This document shows, piece after piece, positions 17,802 through 26,880 of a DNA stretch of 64,000 nt. The stretch covers positions 1 to 64,000 of the forward strand of contig JAUNDP010000002.1 of assembly GCA_030526005.1 (NCBI GenBank). Reading direction: 5' to 3'. The first letter of the stretch is position 1; every line of letters starts with the position of its first letter. The DNA comes from Eubacteriales bacterium (lineage in GTDB: Bacteria; Bacillota; Clostridia; Lachnospirales; Lachnospiraceae). The notes under the pieces were generated by a model. The model was not told the origin of the DNA, made no database searches, and saw only the letters and a program-made list of their open reading frames with translations. Made by a program: the position numbers and the translations under genes.

Positions 17802-18896
17802 CTACATATAGTTCATTTCCGTATCTTTATCAAAGAAATGCATTTTCGATGGCACAAACACAAATTCGATCTCATCGCCCACTTGGCTGATTTCATATTT
17901 TGATACTCTTGCCACTGCCTGACATCCCCCAAACTGAAAATATAGGTTGTTTTCGTTTCCCATCACCTCTGTATCTGTAATGACTGCCTTTTGGCGGCTT
18001 TCGCTATACAGTTCCAGATTGGACGCATCCATTTTCAAATCTTCTCCGCGTATTCCCAGAATCATTTCTCCTTCTTTTCCATTCAGCTTCTTTACAACGC
18101 TCTCAGATAAAGGAAATGTATTTCCATCTGCAAATGTGATCTTATCTCCTTTTACTGTCACATCAAATAAATTCATCTGCGGAGAACCGATAAAGCCTGC
18201 TACAAACTTATTTACAGGATGGTCGTAAAGCTCCATTGGTTTTCCTACCTGCTGAATCACGCCATCTTTCATAATGACAATACGGTCTGCCATTGTCATA
18301 GCTTCTACCTGATCATGTGTGACATAGATCGTTGTCGCTCCAAGTTCCCGGTGCAGCTTGCTGATCTCTGTTCTCATGCTGACACGAAGCTTTGCATCTA
18401 AATTTGATAATGGCTCATCCATAAGAAATACTTTCTGATTTTTTACGATTGCTCTTCCCAGCGCTACTCTCTGGCGCTGTCCTCCAGAAAGATTCTTTGG
18501 TTTTCTGTTACGATATTCCTGAAGTCCTAAAATGTCAATAGCCCAGTCTACTTTCTTTTTAATCTGATCTGCCGGCATTTTCATATTCTTTAATCCGTAT
18601 CCTATATTTTTCTCTACTGTCATATGCGGATATAAAGCATAATTTTGAAATACCATGGCAATTCCCCGATCTCTTGGAGCCACTTCATTTACTTTTTTTC
18701 CATCAATATAAAGTTCTCCTTCTGTAATTTCCTCAAATCCGGCAATCATACGAAGCGTTGTAGATTTTCCACAGCCTGACGGTCCTACAAACGCAATAAA
18801 TTCTTTCTCATTGATTTCCAAATTAAAATCGTCTACTGATTTTCTCTCTGCCCCTGCATACTTTTTTCCGATATTTTTAAATTCAATAAAAGCCAT
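17802..18896 (-). CDS. Sugar ABC transporter ATPase (MsmK/UgpC type)
   Basis: 364 residues, CUT1-class ATPase. Walker A GPSGCGKST at 38-46, Q-loop VFQNYALYPH, signature LSGGQRQR at 135-142, Walker B FLMDEP at 156-161, and the H-loop in YVTHDQVEAMTMADR. A C-terminal TOBE/regulatory domain (about 240-364) follows. These ATPases energise di- and oligosaccharide permeases such as MsmEFGK, and one ATPase often serves several systems. Here a dedicated copy lies with its permeases. A strong AAGGAGGG ribosome site precedes the ATG, only a few bases from the permease stop. Confidence 0.94.
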   Translation of the reverse strand: MAFIEFKNIGKKYAGAERKSVDDFNLEINEKEFIAFVGPSGCGKSTTLRMIAGFEEITEGELYIDGKKVNEVAPRDRGIAMVFQNYALYPHMTVEKNIGYGLKNMKMPADQIKKKVDWAIDILGLQEYRNRKPKNLSGGQRQRVALGRAIVKNQKVFLMDEPLSNLDAKLRVSMRTEISKLHRELGATTIYVTHDQVEAMTMADRIVIMKDGVIQQVGKPMELYDHPVNKFVAGFIGSPQMNLFDVTVKGDKITFADGNTFPLSESVVKKLNGKEGEMILGIRGEDLKMDASNLELYSESRQKAVITDTEVMGNENNLYFQFGGCQAVARVSKYEISQVGDEIEFVFVPSKMHFFDKDTEMNYM

Positions 18897-18902
18897 AATA
18901 TG

Positions 18903-19754
18903 TTAACCCTCCTTAGAACCTGTTGAAGTTACGCCTTCTACAATCTGTTTTGAGAACAGAGCGTAGATGATCATAACAGGAATCGTAATCAATGTGATAA
19001 CAGCAAGTACCTGTCCCATTGTCGTGTTATCATTGGATGTAATAGAATTCAGTCCAATCTGTGCTGTCAGAAGATCGCTGGATGTAAATACAAGCGACGG
19101 CCACAGATAATCATTCCATACGCCTAAAAATGTAAATACGCTGACTGTCGCTACTACCGTCTTTGACATCGGCAAAACCATCGTAAAGAAATATTTCACC
19201 GGTCCGCAAAAATCAAGCTGCGCCGCTTCATATATGTCATCCGGCAGGCTGACAAATACCTGTCTGAACAAGAAGATATTAAATGGATTCACAATCATCG
19301 GCAAAATATATCCGAGCACTGTATTTAAAAGTCCTACCTTTGCAATAATCAGGAAATGTATCGTAATAACTGTCTCTGTCGGCACAATCAACAGCATCAT
19401 GATAATCAGAAGCCATCTCTCTCTGAATGGAAATTTGATTTTTGCAAGCGCATATCCTGCCAGACCATTTACAACGATTCCAAGTACGATCAGAACTGCC
19501 GCATAGAATAACGTGTTCAGCATATAGCGAAGAAAATTCGTATCTGTAAGAATTGTGATATAATTTTCAAAATAATTTCCTTTCAGCGCCGGCGGAATGA
19601 ATGCTGCCAGTGAGCTCATATCTGCTGTGATCGCCGCATCCGATTTAAAGGAGTTTGCCAGCATCCAGATAACCGGAAACAGGAAAAATACAGATAATGC
19701 TAAAAGAAAGATAATCAGAATCCAATTAAATGTTTTTTGCTTTTTTGTTAACAT
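18903..19754 (-). CDS. Sugar ABC transporter permease, MsmG type
   Basis: 283 residues, six predicted membrane helices (first about 9-28, last about 250-270). The EAA loop EAAQLDFCGPVKYFFTMVLPMSK that contacts the ATPase is intact. It pairs with the permease encoded just upstream, and the genes overlap by 29 bases, a tight coupling that favours equal synthesis. The short C-terminus after the last helix (VTSTGSKEG) is normal for this family. Confidence 0.93.
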   Translation of the reverse strand: MLTKKQKTFNWILIIFLLALSVFFLFPVIWMLANSFKSDAAITADMSSLAAFIPPALKGNYFENYITILTDTNFLRYMLNTLFYAAVLIVLGIVVNGLAGYALAKIKFPFRERWLLIIMMLLIVPTETVITIHFLIIAKVGLLNTVLGYILPMIVNPFNIFLFRQVFVSLPDDIYEAAQLDFCGPVKYFFTMVLPMSKTVVATVSVFTFLGVWNDYLWPSLVFTSSDLLTAQIGLNSITSNDNTTMGQVLAVITLITIPVMIIYALFSKQIVEGVTSTGSKEG

Positions 19755-20622
19755 GTTTATCCCCCTTTCCTTTTGTCAGCACATTCTGAATAATCGTCAG
19801 AATTACTACAAATACCGTAAATACGATTGCCATTGTAGATGCGAGTCCCATCTCCCAGTTCATCGTACCTGTCTCATAAATATCATATACAAGCGTATAT
19901 GTTGAATGATCCGGTCCGCCGCCTGTCATAACCATCGGCTGTACTAACATACGGAATGCGCCGATCGTGACGGTAATAAATACAAATACGCAAAGTGGTT
20001 TCAGCTCTGGAAGAGTAATATCTTTAAATTTCTGCCATGCGCTTGCATGATCCAATTCAGCCGCCTCGTAAAGCGCCGGATTAATATTTTGCAGTCCGCC
20101 AAGGAAAATGATCATCTGATATCCTACTCCTTGCCAGATGCTCATCACCGCAATAGAAGGAAGCGCTTGTTTTGCACTGTGAATAAATGGTTGCGCGTCA
20201 ATTCCAATCTGTGACAGCATTGTATTTAAAATTCCTTCCGGACTGTAAATGTCCATCCACAAAGTCGATACAACTGCCAAAGACATTACAACTGGTATAA
20301 AGAAGGCTACTTTAAAATATTTTTTACAATGTGTAACCTTATTGATTCCAAGTGCAAGAAGCAAAGCGCCGATGCACTGACATGGAACAATAATCAGTAC
20401 AAATTTTACGGTGTTAAAAAATGCTTTTAAGAAAAGTTCATCTTTAAATATATTCACATAATTTTTAAGGCCAACAAAGCTTGTCATATCCGGATTCAGC
20501 GCAAAGTAATCTGTAAAGCTGAAAATCAATGTCAGCACCATCGGTAAAAACAAAAATAAAGTAAGCAGTATCAGCGCCGGTCCAAAAAACGCCATTCCTA
20601 AAATAGATTCTTTTTTCTTCAT
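19726..20622 (-). CDS. Sugar ABC transporter permease, MsmF type
   Basis: 298 residues, CUT1 family, six predicted helices. The EAA loop reads EAAELDHASAWQKFKDITLPELKP. It is second in the operon: its ATG shares one base with the stop of the binding-protein gene. With the MsmG-type partner it forms the membrane channel for sucrose or related fructosides (substrate inferred from GH32, fructokinase and GH13_4 in the same operon). Confidence 0.93.
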   Translation of the reverse strand: MKKKESILGMAFFGPALILLTLFLFLPMVLTLIFSFTDYFALNPDMTSFVGLKNYVNIFKDELFLKAFFNTVKFVLIIVPCQCIGALLLALGINKVTHCKKYFKVAFFIPVVMSLAVVSTLWMDIYSPEGILNTMLSQIGIDAQPFIHSAKQALPSIAVMSIWQGVGYQMIIFLGGLQNINPALYEAAELDHASAWQKFKDITLPELKPLCVFVFITVTIGAFRMLVQPMVMTGGGPDHSTYTLVYDIYETGTMNWEMGLASTMAIVFTVFVVILTIIQNVLTKGKGDKHVNKKAKNI

Positions 20623-21944
20623 TATTCTTTCATATAACGTTCCAGTTTCGCGTTAATCCTTTCTACAGATTTATCCATTTGTGTCTGAGTGTCCTTTCCT
20701 CCCAAAGCAACACTTTCAAGAAGCTGTTGGAAAGATGTGCTTACCTGCGGATAAACAGGCGTCTTTGGTCTTGGGTGTCCATATTTGCTCAGCTGCTCAT
20801 AAAGCATGTTATAGTTTTCATCTGTCTGGAAAATCTCAATTTGCTCAAATGCTTCATAAGTGGACGGAAGTGTTTTTGCAGTTTCCCATATATTGATACC
20901 GCTCTCCACACCGCTCATCCACTTGACAAGCTCTGTGGCTCCCTCAATTTTTTCTGTCCCTGCTGATGCAGCAAACGCCCAGGAACCGGTCGGTGTATAT
21001 CGCTCTTTGTTCCATTCATCTCCCACAACATAAGGAGCAATTCCAAAATTCAAATCCGGATAACTTTCATACAGCGTATTCACTTCCCATGCGCCGTCAA
21101 ACTTAAACGCTGCTCTTCCGCTTTCAAATAAAAATTCGATCGGCGCTTCTGACATATACTCTTTTTCCACAATCTGTCGGAAATAGTTCATTGTCTCCAC
21201 GTTTTCCTCTGAGTTAAAATATCCTTCTACTGTAAGTCCGTCTTCACTGACAAGATTTCCTCCGTTTGACCAGATAAACGGCGCGTAGTAATAAATACTT
21301 GTCTCGCCTACCGGAAAGGTCATATCAAGAGGATATCCGTTCTTCTCATCCATGATAGGTTTTAATTTCTCCAGAATCTCCATAAATTCTGTCCATGTCC
21401 AAGGATGATCCAGATCTGGAACCTCAATGTCAGCCTCCTCCAAAATATCTTTATTATAATAAAGTCCAACGCTCGATTCCATAACTCCTAAAGCATACAG
21501 TTTGCCATCATACGTCCCCTGATCAAGGATGGATTCCAAATATTCTCCTCTTTCCTCTTCTGTCAACGGCGCTAATGGCTGGATGATATTATTCTTTGCA
21601 TAAGCAGCCACATTTGGGCCGTCCAGTGTCAGCACGTCCGGCAGATCTCCTGAAAGTACGGAAGAATTAATTTTATCCGAATAACCTCCGCCACTGTCGT
21701 TTCTAGGAATAAATTCAATATCCGCAAAGTATGTTCCGTCATATTTTTCATTAAAGCTTTCTACAGACTGTCTATAGACCTGTCCTTCTGGCGTATCTTC
21801 AATACTATGAACCCAGATTGACAGATACTCCTCTCCTTCGTCATACCCCTTTACTTCTCCTGGTTGGACTTCCTTTTTCTGACATCCTGTCAAGCTCCCG
21901 ACCGCAAGCAGTCCAATCAAAAGCAGATACTTCTTTTTCCTCAT
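20622..21944 (-). CDS. Extracellular sugar-binding lipoprotein of the ABC importer
   Basis: 440 residues. The signal peptide ends in a lipobox LTGC with the acylated Cys at residue 21, so the protein is tethered to the outer face of the membrane. The body is a family-1 solute-binding protein fold (for example ADIEFIPRNDSG and PTGSWAFAASAGTEKIEGA). First gene of the operon, with an AGGAGG site. It sets the specificity of the importer, probably sucrose/kestose-type sugars by context. Confidence 0.92.
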   Translation of the reverse strand: MRKKKYLLLIGLLAVGSLTGCQKKEVQPGEVKGYDEGEEYLSIWVHSIEDTPEGQVYRQSVESFNEKYDGTYFADIEFIPRNDSGGGYSDKINSSVLSGDLPDVLTLDGPNVAAYAKNNIIQPLAPLTEEERGEYLESILDQGTYDGKLYALGVMESSVGLYYNKDILEEADIEVPDLDHPWTWTEFMEILEKLKPIMDEKNGYPLDMTFPVGETSIYYYAPFIWSNGGNLVSEDGLTVEGYFNSEENVETMNYFRQIVEKEYMSEAPIEFLFESGRAAFKFDGAWEVNTLYESYPDLNFGIAPYVVGDEWNKERYTPTGSWAFAASAGTEKIEGATELVKWMSGVESGINIWETAKTLPSTYEAFEQIEIFQTDENYNMLYEQLSKYGHPRPKTPVYPQVSTSFQQLLESVALGGKDTQTQMDKSVERINAKLERYMKE

Positions 21945-21968
21945 GTTCTCCTCCTTTTTTTACTTTCT

Positions 21969-21997
21969 CTTATACCTTTTATTTGATAACCGGTAAA
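21969..21997 (-). promoter_or_regulatory. Promoter of the sucrose ABC operon, overlapped by operator
   Basis: Minus-strand TATAAG (21974-21969), spacer 17, TTTACC (21997-21992). The -35 lies on the ACCGGT site at 21989-21994 and next to the long palindrome at 21995-22012, so a repressor bound there would block RNA polymerase. Confidence 0.7.
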
Positions 21998-22158
21998 GTA
22001 ACCGGTTACTTTCTGATTTCATACTAGCAGAAATGACACAATTCGTCAAGAAATATTGTACCTTATTTTCTATTTTCAGAAAAATTCACAATTCCTGTCT
22101 TCTGTTTTTATTACATTGTTATAAAACCGGTTACTTAACCAATTCTTTTACCGGTTAT
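21985..22158. promoter_or_regulatory. Four ACCGGT operator sites between the sugar operon and its LacI regulator
   Basis: ACCGGT cores lie at 21989-21994, 22001-22006, 22126-22131 and 22150-22155. The second is the centre of an 18-base perfect palindrome (AAAGTAACCGGTTACTTT, 21995-22012). The others are TAACCGGTAA, AAACCGGTTA and TTACCGGTTA. Spacings within pairs are 12 and 24 bases. Palindromes with a central CG are typical of LacI-family operators. One pair covers the operon promoter and the other lies just before the regulator's own promoter region. Confidence 0.75.
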
Positions 22159-22227
22159 TCCTTGTGGGCTTTTTTCTTTTTTGATATACTATTTTATATA
22201 AGAATATTTTTAAAGGAGGACTTTCAT

Positions 22228-23253
22228 ATGGGCAAGAAGAATGTGACTTTCAGTGATATCGCCGAATATACTCATTTTTCAAAAACGACCATTTCACGAT
22301 ATTTTAACAATCCAGACTCTCTGACATTGGAAAATCAGCAGATTATTGCCAAAGCGCTGGAGGCGCTGAATTATAAAGAAAATAAAGTTGCCAGAATTTT
22401 AGCCAATGGAAAAACGGAGTTTATCGGTATTATTATACCAAACCTATATATGCACTACTATTCTGCAATTTTAGATCAAATCCTTGCAACTTATGAAAAA
22501 TATGGGTATAAATTTCTTGTATTTACAGGAAATGACAATGAAGAAATAGAACGAAAATATATTCAGGAGCTGCTCGCCTATAAAATTGAAGGAATGATTA
22601 TCTTAAGTCATACGCTTTCCTCCAAAGAGCTGGCTTCCTATAATATTCCGATTGTAGCAATCGAGCGTGAAGATCAATATATCTGCAGTGTAAATACCGA
22701 TAATTATATGGGAGCCGTACAGGCAACAAGTCTCCTTGTCAAATCTGGCGCAGAAATATTAATTCATATTAACGCTGACCTTTCCTCTGATGTTCCATCT
22801 TACAGAAGAATTACAGGCTTTATGGATACCTGCACCAGCCAGAATCTCCCTCACGAACTGATTCTCACTGACACTGGACATACATACAAAGAAAGTGTTG
22901 ACATTTTTTACCGCCTCTTAGATGAAATTGAGCAAAAATATAAAAATACCGTTAAAGGGCTTTTTCTTCCGAATGACACATTTGCCAATATCATCTTGAA
23001 TCGACTTTTCCAGCAATATGGTCGTTTGCCAGATGATTATAAAATCATAGGCTTCGACGATTCCCCTATTTCTCGCGAATCCGTTATTCCTACAAGTACA
23101 GTTGGGCAACAGATTGACAAAATCGCAGACACGGCTCTGCAGATTTTATCTGAACGAATCAAAGAAAATCATAAACGAAGACCACGCACTTTTATCGAAC
23201 CAGTCCATAAAGTGATCACACCTATTCTTTTAAAACGAGATACAACAAAATAG
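22228..23253 (+). CDS. LacI/GalR-family transcriptional regulator of the sucrose locus
   Basis: 341 residues from the ATG at 22228, which follows AAAGGAGG. The upstream in-frame Met at 22033 has no ribosome site and would add 65 atypical residues. The N-terminal helix-turn-helix and hinge read VTFSDIAEYTHFSKTTISRYFNN followed by a LacI-type hinge, then a periplasmic-binding-protein-like effector domain (about 60-335). It is transcribed divergently from the ABC operon with ACCGGT operators between them, so it is probably the local repressor and self-regulator. The effector is unknown. Confidence 0.9.
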   Translation: MGKKNVTFSDIAEYTHFSKTTISRYFNNPDSLTLENQQIIAKALEALNYKENKVARILANGKTEFIGIIIPNLYMHYYSAILDQILATYEKYGYKFLVFTGNDNEEIERKYIQELLAYKIEGMIILSHTLSSKELASYNIPIVAIEREDQYICSVNTDNYMGAVQATSLLVKSGAEILIHINADLSSDVPSYRRITGFMDTCTSQNLPHELILTDTGHTYKESVDIFYRLLDEIEQKYKNTVKGLFLPNDTFANIILNRLFQQYGRLPDDYKIIGFDDSPISRESVIPTSTVGQQIDKIADTALQILSERIKENHKRRPRTFIEPVHKVITPILLKRDTTK

Positions 23254-23323
23254 TATATCGTTAAAAAATATACTTTCCAATAAACTCTTACTCATCTTCT
23301 CCTTACAAATCAGGAGTGTAAAC

Positions 23324-23361
23324 AAAAAAAGTACAGAACAGCATTTTCGTTGTTCTGTACT
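23324..23361 (-). terminator. uvrB terminator
   Basis: Stem GTACAGAACA/TGTTCTGTAC (23331-23340 with 23351-23360), loop of 10, followed on the minus strand by TTTTTTT. It starts about 10 bases after the uvrB stop. The stem is the same ten bases as the sucrose-operon terminator at 13301-13330. Confidence 0.88.
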
Positions 23362-23370
23362 CGATCTTGT

Positions 23371-25362
23371 TCATTCTTCTGCGCCACTGATCTCCTGAAG
23401 CTGCTGTTTTAGTCGAATCATCTGATCACGCAGCTCTACTGCAGCCTCAAAGTTCAAATCTGCTGCCGCTTTTCTCATCTTTTTCTCTGTTTCCTGTATC
23501 CATTTCTCCAGTTCTCTCCGACTCATCGACTCCGGATCTTTCTGGGTTTCTGCCACATCCGCCTTTTTCGATATGCTGATTAAGTCTCTGACTGCCTTTT
23601 TAATCGTCTGAGGTGTGATATGGTGAGCCTTATTATATGATTCCTGAACAGCGCGTCTCCTGTTTGTCTCCTCAATCGCCATTTTCATAGAATCTGTCAT
23701 CATATCCGCATACATAATCACTCGACCTTCCGCATTTCGTGCCGCGCGCCCGATTGTCTGAATCAGAGACGTCTCTGATCGCAAAAATCCTTCCTTGTCT
23801 GCATCCAGAATCGCCACAAGAGAAATCTCCGGAATATCCAGCCCCTCTCTCAGCAGATTGATTCCGACCAGAACATCGAATATATTCATTCTCATGTCCC
23901 TGATAATCTCGGTTCGCTCCAGCGTATCAATGTCAGAGTGGAGATAACGCACACGAATTCCTATCTCTTTCATATATTCGGTCAGATCTTCCGCCATTCT
24001 TTTTGTCAGTGTGGTAATCAAAACTTTATTTCCTTTTTCAGTCTCTGTGCGAATTTCTCCAATCAGATCATCAATTTGACCATGAACAGGACGCACTTCT
24101 ACTTTTGGATCGAGCAATCCCGTCGGACGTATGATCTGCTCCGCTCTCATCATCTCATGTTCCGCCTCGTACGGTCCCGGCGTTGCGGACACAAATAAAA
24201 TCTGATCTATTTTGCTCTCAAATTCTTCAAAGTTTAAAGGACGGTTGTCCTTCGCTGAAGGAAGGCGGAAACCATAATCTACTAATGTCGTCTTTCTCGA
24301 CTGATCTCCCGCATACATTCCGCGAATCTGAGGAATGGTCTTATGAGACTCATCAATCATTATCAGAAAATCATCCGGAAAATAATCTATCAGCGTATGA
24401 GGCGCTGCTCCCGGTTCCAGCCCTGAAAGATGTCTGGAATAGTTCTCAATTCCAGAACAGAATCCCGTCTCTTTCAGCATCTCAAGATCAAATTGTGTGC
24501 GCTCTGCAATTCTCTGCGCTTCCAGCAGACGGTCATTGCTTTTAAAATAAGTCACTCTTTCTTTCAGTTCTTCTTCAATATGACCTGCCGCGTCCAGAAT
24601 CTTTTCCATTGGGACAACGTAATGAGACGCCGGAAAAATCGCAATATGTTCTAATATTGCTTTTACTTCGCCGGTCAGAATATCAATCTCACTGATTCGA
24701 TCAATCTCATCGCCAAAAAATTCTACGCGCACGGCACGTTCAGACGCATCGGCCGGAAAGATCTCCAGCACATCGCCTCGAACACGAAACGTTCCACGTT
24801 TAAAATCCATCTCATTTCTTTCATATTGAATATCAATCAGCTTTCGGATCACTTCATCCCGATCCTTTGTCATGCCAGGACGAAGCGAGATGACCATCTC
24901 CTTGTAGTCAATCGGACTGCCCAGCCCATAAATACAGGAAACACTGGAAATCACAATGACATCTCTGCGCTCTGTAAGGGCGCTTGTCGCCGAGAGGCGC
25001 AGTTTGTCAATCTCTTCATTGATTGCAGAATCTTTCTCAATATAAGTGTCGGAAGATGGAACATATGCCTCAGGCTGATAATAATCATAGTAGGATACGA
25101 AATATTCCACGGCGTTATTCGGGAAGAATTCTTTGAATTCTCCATATAACTGTGCGGCAAGCGTTTTATTATGGGCAATGATCAGAGTCGGCTTATTTAA
25201 TTTCGCTATGACATTTGCCATGGTAAATGTTTTTCCTGAACCTGTCACTCCCAGTAAAGTCTGGCACTGGTTTCCTTCTCTAAAACCTTTCACTAACTGT
25301 TCGATTGCCTGGGGCTGATCGCCTGTGGGAGCGTATTCCGAATGTAGTACAAATTGATCCAT
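23371..25362 (-). CDS. uvrB: Excinuclease ABC subunit B
   Basis: Damage-verification helicase of nucleotide excision repair, 663 residues (typical). Walker A GVTGSGKT at 38-45, the beta-hairpin region with [16 protein letters not shown]-like box MIDESH, helicase motif [11 protein letters not shown], and the C-terminal UvrC-binding UVR domain ([14 protein letters not shown]). It is monocistronic with its own LexA-box promoter and terminator. Confidence 0.97.
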   Translation of the reverse strand: MDQFVLHSEYAPTGDQPQAIEQLVKGFREGNQCQTLLGVTGSGKTFTMANVIAKLNKPTLIIAHNKTLAAQLYGEFKEFFPNNAVEYFVSYYDYYQPEAYVPSSDTYIEKDSAINEEIDKLRLSATSALTERRDVIVISSVSCIYGLGSPIDYKEMVISLRPGMTKDRDEVIRKLIDIQYERNEMDFKRGTFRVRGDVLEIFPADASERAVRVEFFGDEIDRISEIDILTGEVKAILEHIAIFPASHYVVPMEKILDAAGHIEEELKERVTYFKSNDRLLEAQRIAERTQFDLEMLKETGFCSGIENYSRHLSGLEPGAAPHTLIDYFPDDFLIMIDESHKTIPQIRGMYAGDQSRKTTLVDYGFRLPSAKDNRPLNFEEFESKIDQILFVSATPGPYEAEHEMMRAEQIIRPTGLLDPKVEVRPVHGQIDDLIGEIRTETEKGNKVLITTLTKRMAEDLTEYMKEIGIRVRYLHSDIDTLERTEIIRDMRMNIFDVLVGINLLREGLDIPEISLVAILDADKEGFLRSETSLIQTIGRAARNAEGRVIMYADMMTDSMKMAIEETNRRRAVQESYNKAHHITPQTIKKAVRDLISISKKADVAETQKDPESMSRRELEKWIQETEKKMRKAAADLNFEAAVELRDQMIRLKQQLQEISGAEE

Positions 25363-25407
25363 ATTTCCTCCTCTTCTGAAAATTTATCAATATCTATCTT
25401 TCCAAAA

Positions 25408-25457
25408 ATTATATCACAATTCACAAAAAAAGTACAGGTATTTCAGAACATTTGTTC
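25408..25457 (-). promoter_or_regulatory. uvrB promoter with LexA box
   Basis: Minus-strand extended -10 TGATATAAT (TATAAT at 25413-25408), -35 TGTACT (25436-25431), spacer 17: the same elements and spacing as uvrA. GAACATTTGTTC at 25446-25457 fits the Gram-positive LexA core, nine bases upstream of the -35. SOS control is inferred. Confidence 0.75.
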
Positions 25458-25574
25458 TTTACATTTTCTATAAAAATCTTTTCTCAAAAATATCTTACGC
25501 AGCAATCAAAAAATAGTATCCTTTCTATCTATAGCTTGATACCAGTCTGCCTCTCCCTTGAGAGTAATTAGAAA

Positions 25575-25612
25575 AGATGGTGCATTCCCATCTGTATGAG
25601 GCTGCACCATCT
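25575..25612 (-). terminator. Terminator after crh
   Basis: Stem AGATGGTGCA/TGCACCATCT (25575-25584 with 25603-25612) followed on the minus strand by TTTTC. It lies 43 bases past the crh stop and closes the murB-rapZ-whiA-crh operon. Confidence 0.78.
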
Positions 25613-25654
25613 CTTGTAAAGCATTGTCTGATCTGCCATAAGGAAGGCTGATAT

Positions 25655-25909
25655 CTATTTACTGCTCAAATATTTTTCTATATTCAAAATAGCTTCTTCT
25701 TCGTCTCCGCCGTTTGCTGTAACTGTCACATCTTCTCCGGCTACAAGTCCCAGCGTCATCATTCCCATGATGCTCTTTGCATTTACTTTCTTTTCCCCGC
25801 TCTCCACATAGATCTCACTCTCATACTGGCTTGCCACCTGTACCAGCAGAGCAACTGGTCTGGCCTCTAAGCCGCTTGGAATTTGAATCGTAATAGGTTT
25901 TCTAATCAT
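25655..25909 (-). CDS. crh: Crh-like HPr homologue with Glu at position 15
   Basis: 84 residues, HPr fold. Residue 15 is Glu (SGLEARPV) in place of the phosphoryl-accepting His. Ser46 in NAKSIMGMM is intact. Gene order rapZ-whiA-crh is close to that of Bacillus, where Crh (Gln15) is phosphorylated only at Ser46 and acts as co-repressor of CcpA. By position and missing His this is the Crh equivalent. It overlaps the end of whiA by eight bases. Confidence 0.85.
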   Translation of the reverse strand: MIRKPITIQIPSGLEARPVALLVQVASQYESEIYVESGEKKVNAKSIMGMMTLGLVAGEDVTVTANGGDEEEAILNIEKYLSSK

Positions 25910-26870
25910 AATGTTCTCCTCCTTGTTTTGCTCTTAGCTTTTCTGCTAAATCACTCAGTTTTCTCAATCTGTGATTGACTCCGGACTTTCCAACTTGAGG
26001 CGTTAAAAGCATCCCCAGTTCTTTTAATGTTGCCTCAGGGTTTTCCAGTCTGACCCTTGCCACCTCAGCAAGTCCATCTGGCAAATCATCCAGCTGCATG
26101 AAAGACTGGATGTATTTGATATCTTCCGCCTGCTTTACAGCAGCATTGACTGTTTTATTAATATTGGCCGTCTCACAGTTTACCGTCCGATTTACTTTGT
26201 TTCTCATTTCTTTCAGAATTCTGATATTTTCCAGATCCATGAGACTGTTCGGCGCTTCCATTACATTAAGTATATCGACAATCTGAGACCCTTCCTTGAC
26301 ATAGACGACAAAATATCTCTTTCTTGTCACAATCTTTGCCTCGACCTCAAATGTTTTTAATATAGCCTGAATCTGTGTTGCTTTATCTAACGCTGCACAT
26401 ACAATCTCAAAATGATAAAATTTATTAGGATCACTGATTGAGCCTGCTGCCAAAAAAGCTCCTCTTATAAATGCTCTCTTACAGCATGATCTTTGAATAA
26501 TCACATTGCTGCTGATGGATAAATTTTCTGAAATTTCCATATCTGCATCTAACAGTTTTGCGGCTTTCAAAATCATAATCGTATCTTTATGATTCTTTAC
26601 GCATACAGTAACCATTCTGTTTTTCTTCAAATTGGAATTTCGTCTGATAGAAATTTCTGTATCTATATTAAAGGTTTTTCTTAATAATGTAAAGTACTTT
26701 CTTGCAACAGGAACATTTTCTGTTTCAATATTCAGGCTGTATTCCTCTTTCTCCGAGATTTTAATTCCTCCGCACATACTTATGATCGCTGCAATCTCTG
26801 CGATCTGGCAATGTCTTGCCTTGCTGAATTGTCTGGACAATTCTTCTTTTACCTGACTGGAAAAAGACAT
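25902..26870 (-). CDS. whiA: DNA-binding protein WhiA
   Basis: 322 residues. The N-terminal two-thirds is the degenerate LAGLIDADG-like fold (CKRAFIRGAFLAAGSISDP at about 150-170), and the C-terminus is a helix-turn-helix (PEATLKELGMLLTPQVGKSGVNHRLRKL). WhiA is conserved in Gram-positives, acting in sporulation control in Streptomyces and in division/chromosome segregation in Bacillus. It is in the standard cluster behind rapZ, with a 10-base gap. YvcK, which sits between them in Bacillus, is absent here. Confidence 0.94.
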   Translation of the reverse strand: MSFSSQVKEELSRQFSKARHCQIAEIAAIISMCGGIKISEKEEYSLNIETENVPVARKYFTLLRKTFNIDTEISIRRNSNLKKNRMVTVCVKNHKDTIMILKAAKLLDADMEISENLSISSNVIIQRSCCKRAFIRGAFLAAGSISDPNKFYHFEIVCAALDKATQIQAILKTFEVEAKIVTRKRYFVVYVKEGSQIVDILNVMEAPNSLMDLENIRILKEMRNKVNRTVNCETANINKTVNAAVKQAEDIKYIQSFMQLDDLPDGLAEVARVRLENPEATLKELGMLLTPQVGKSGVNHRLRKLSDLAEKLRAKQGGEHYD

Positions 26871-26880
26871 TTTTCACCTC

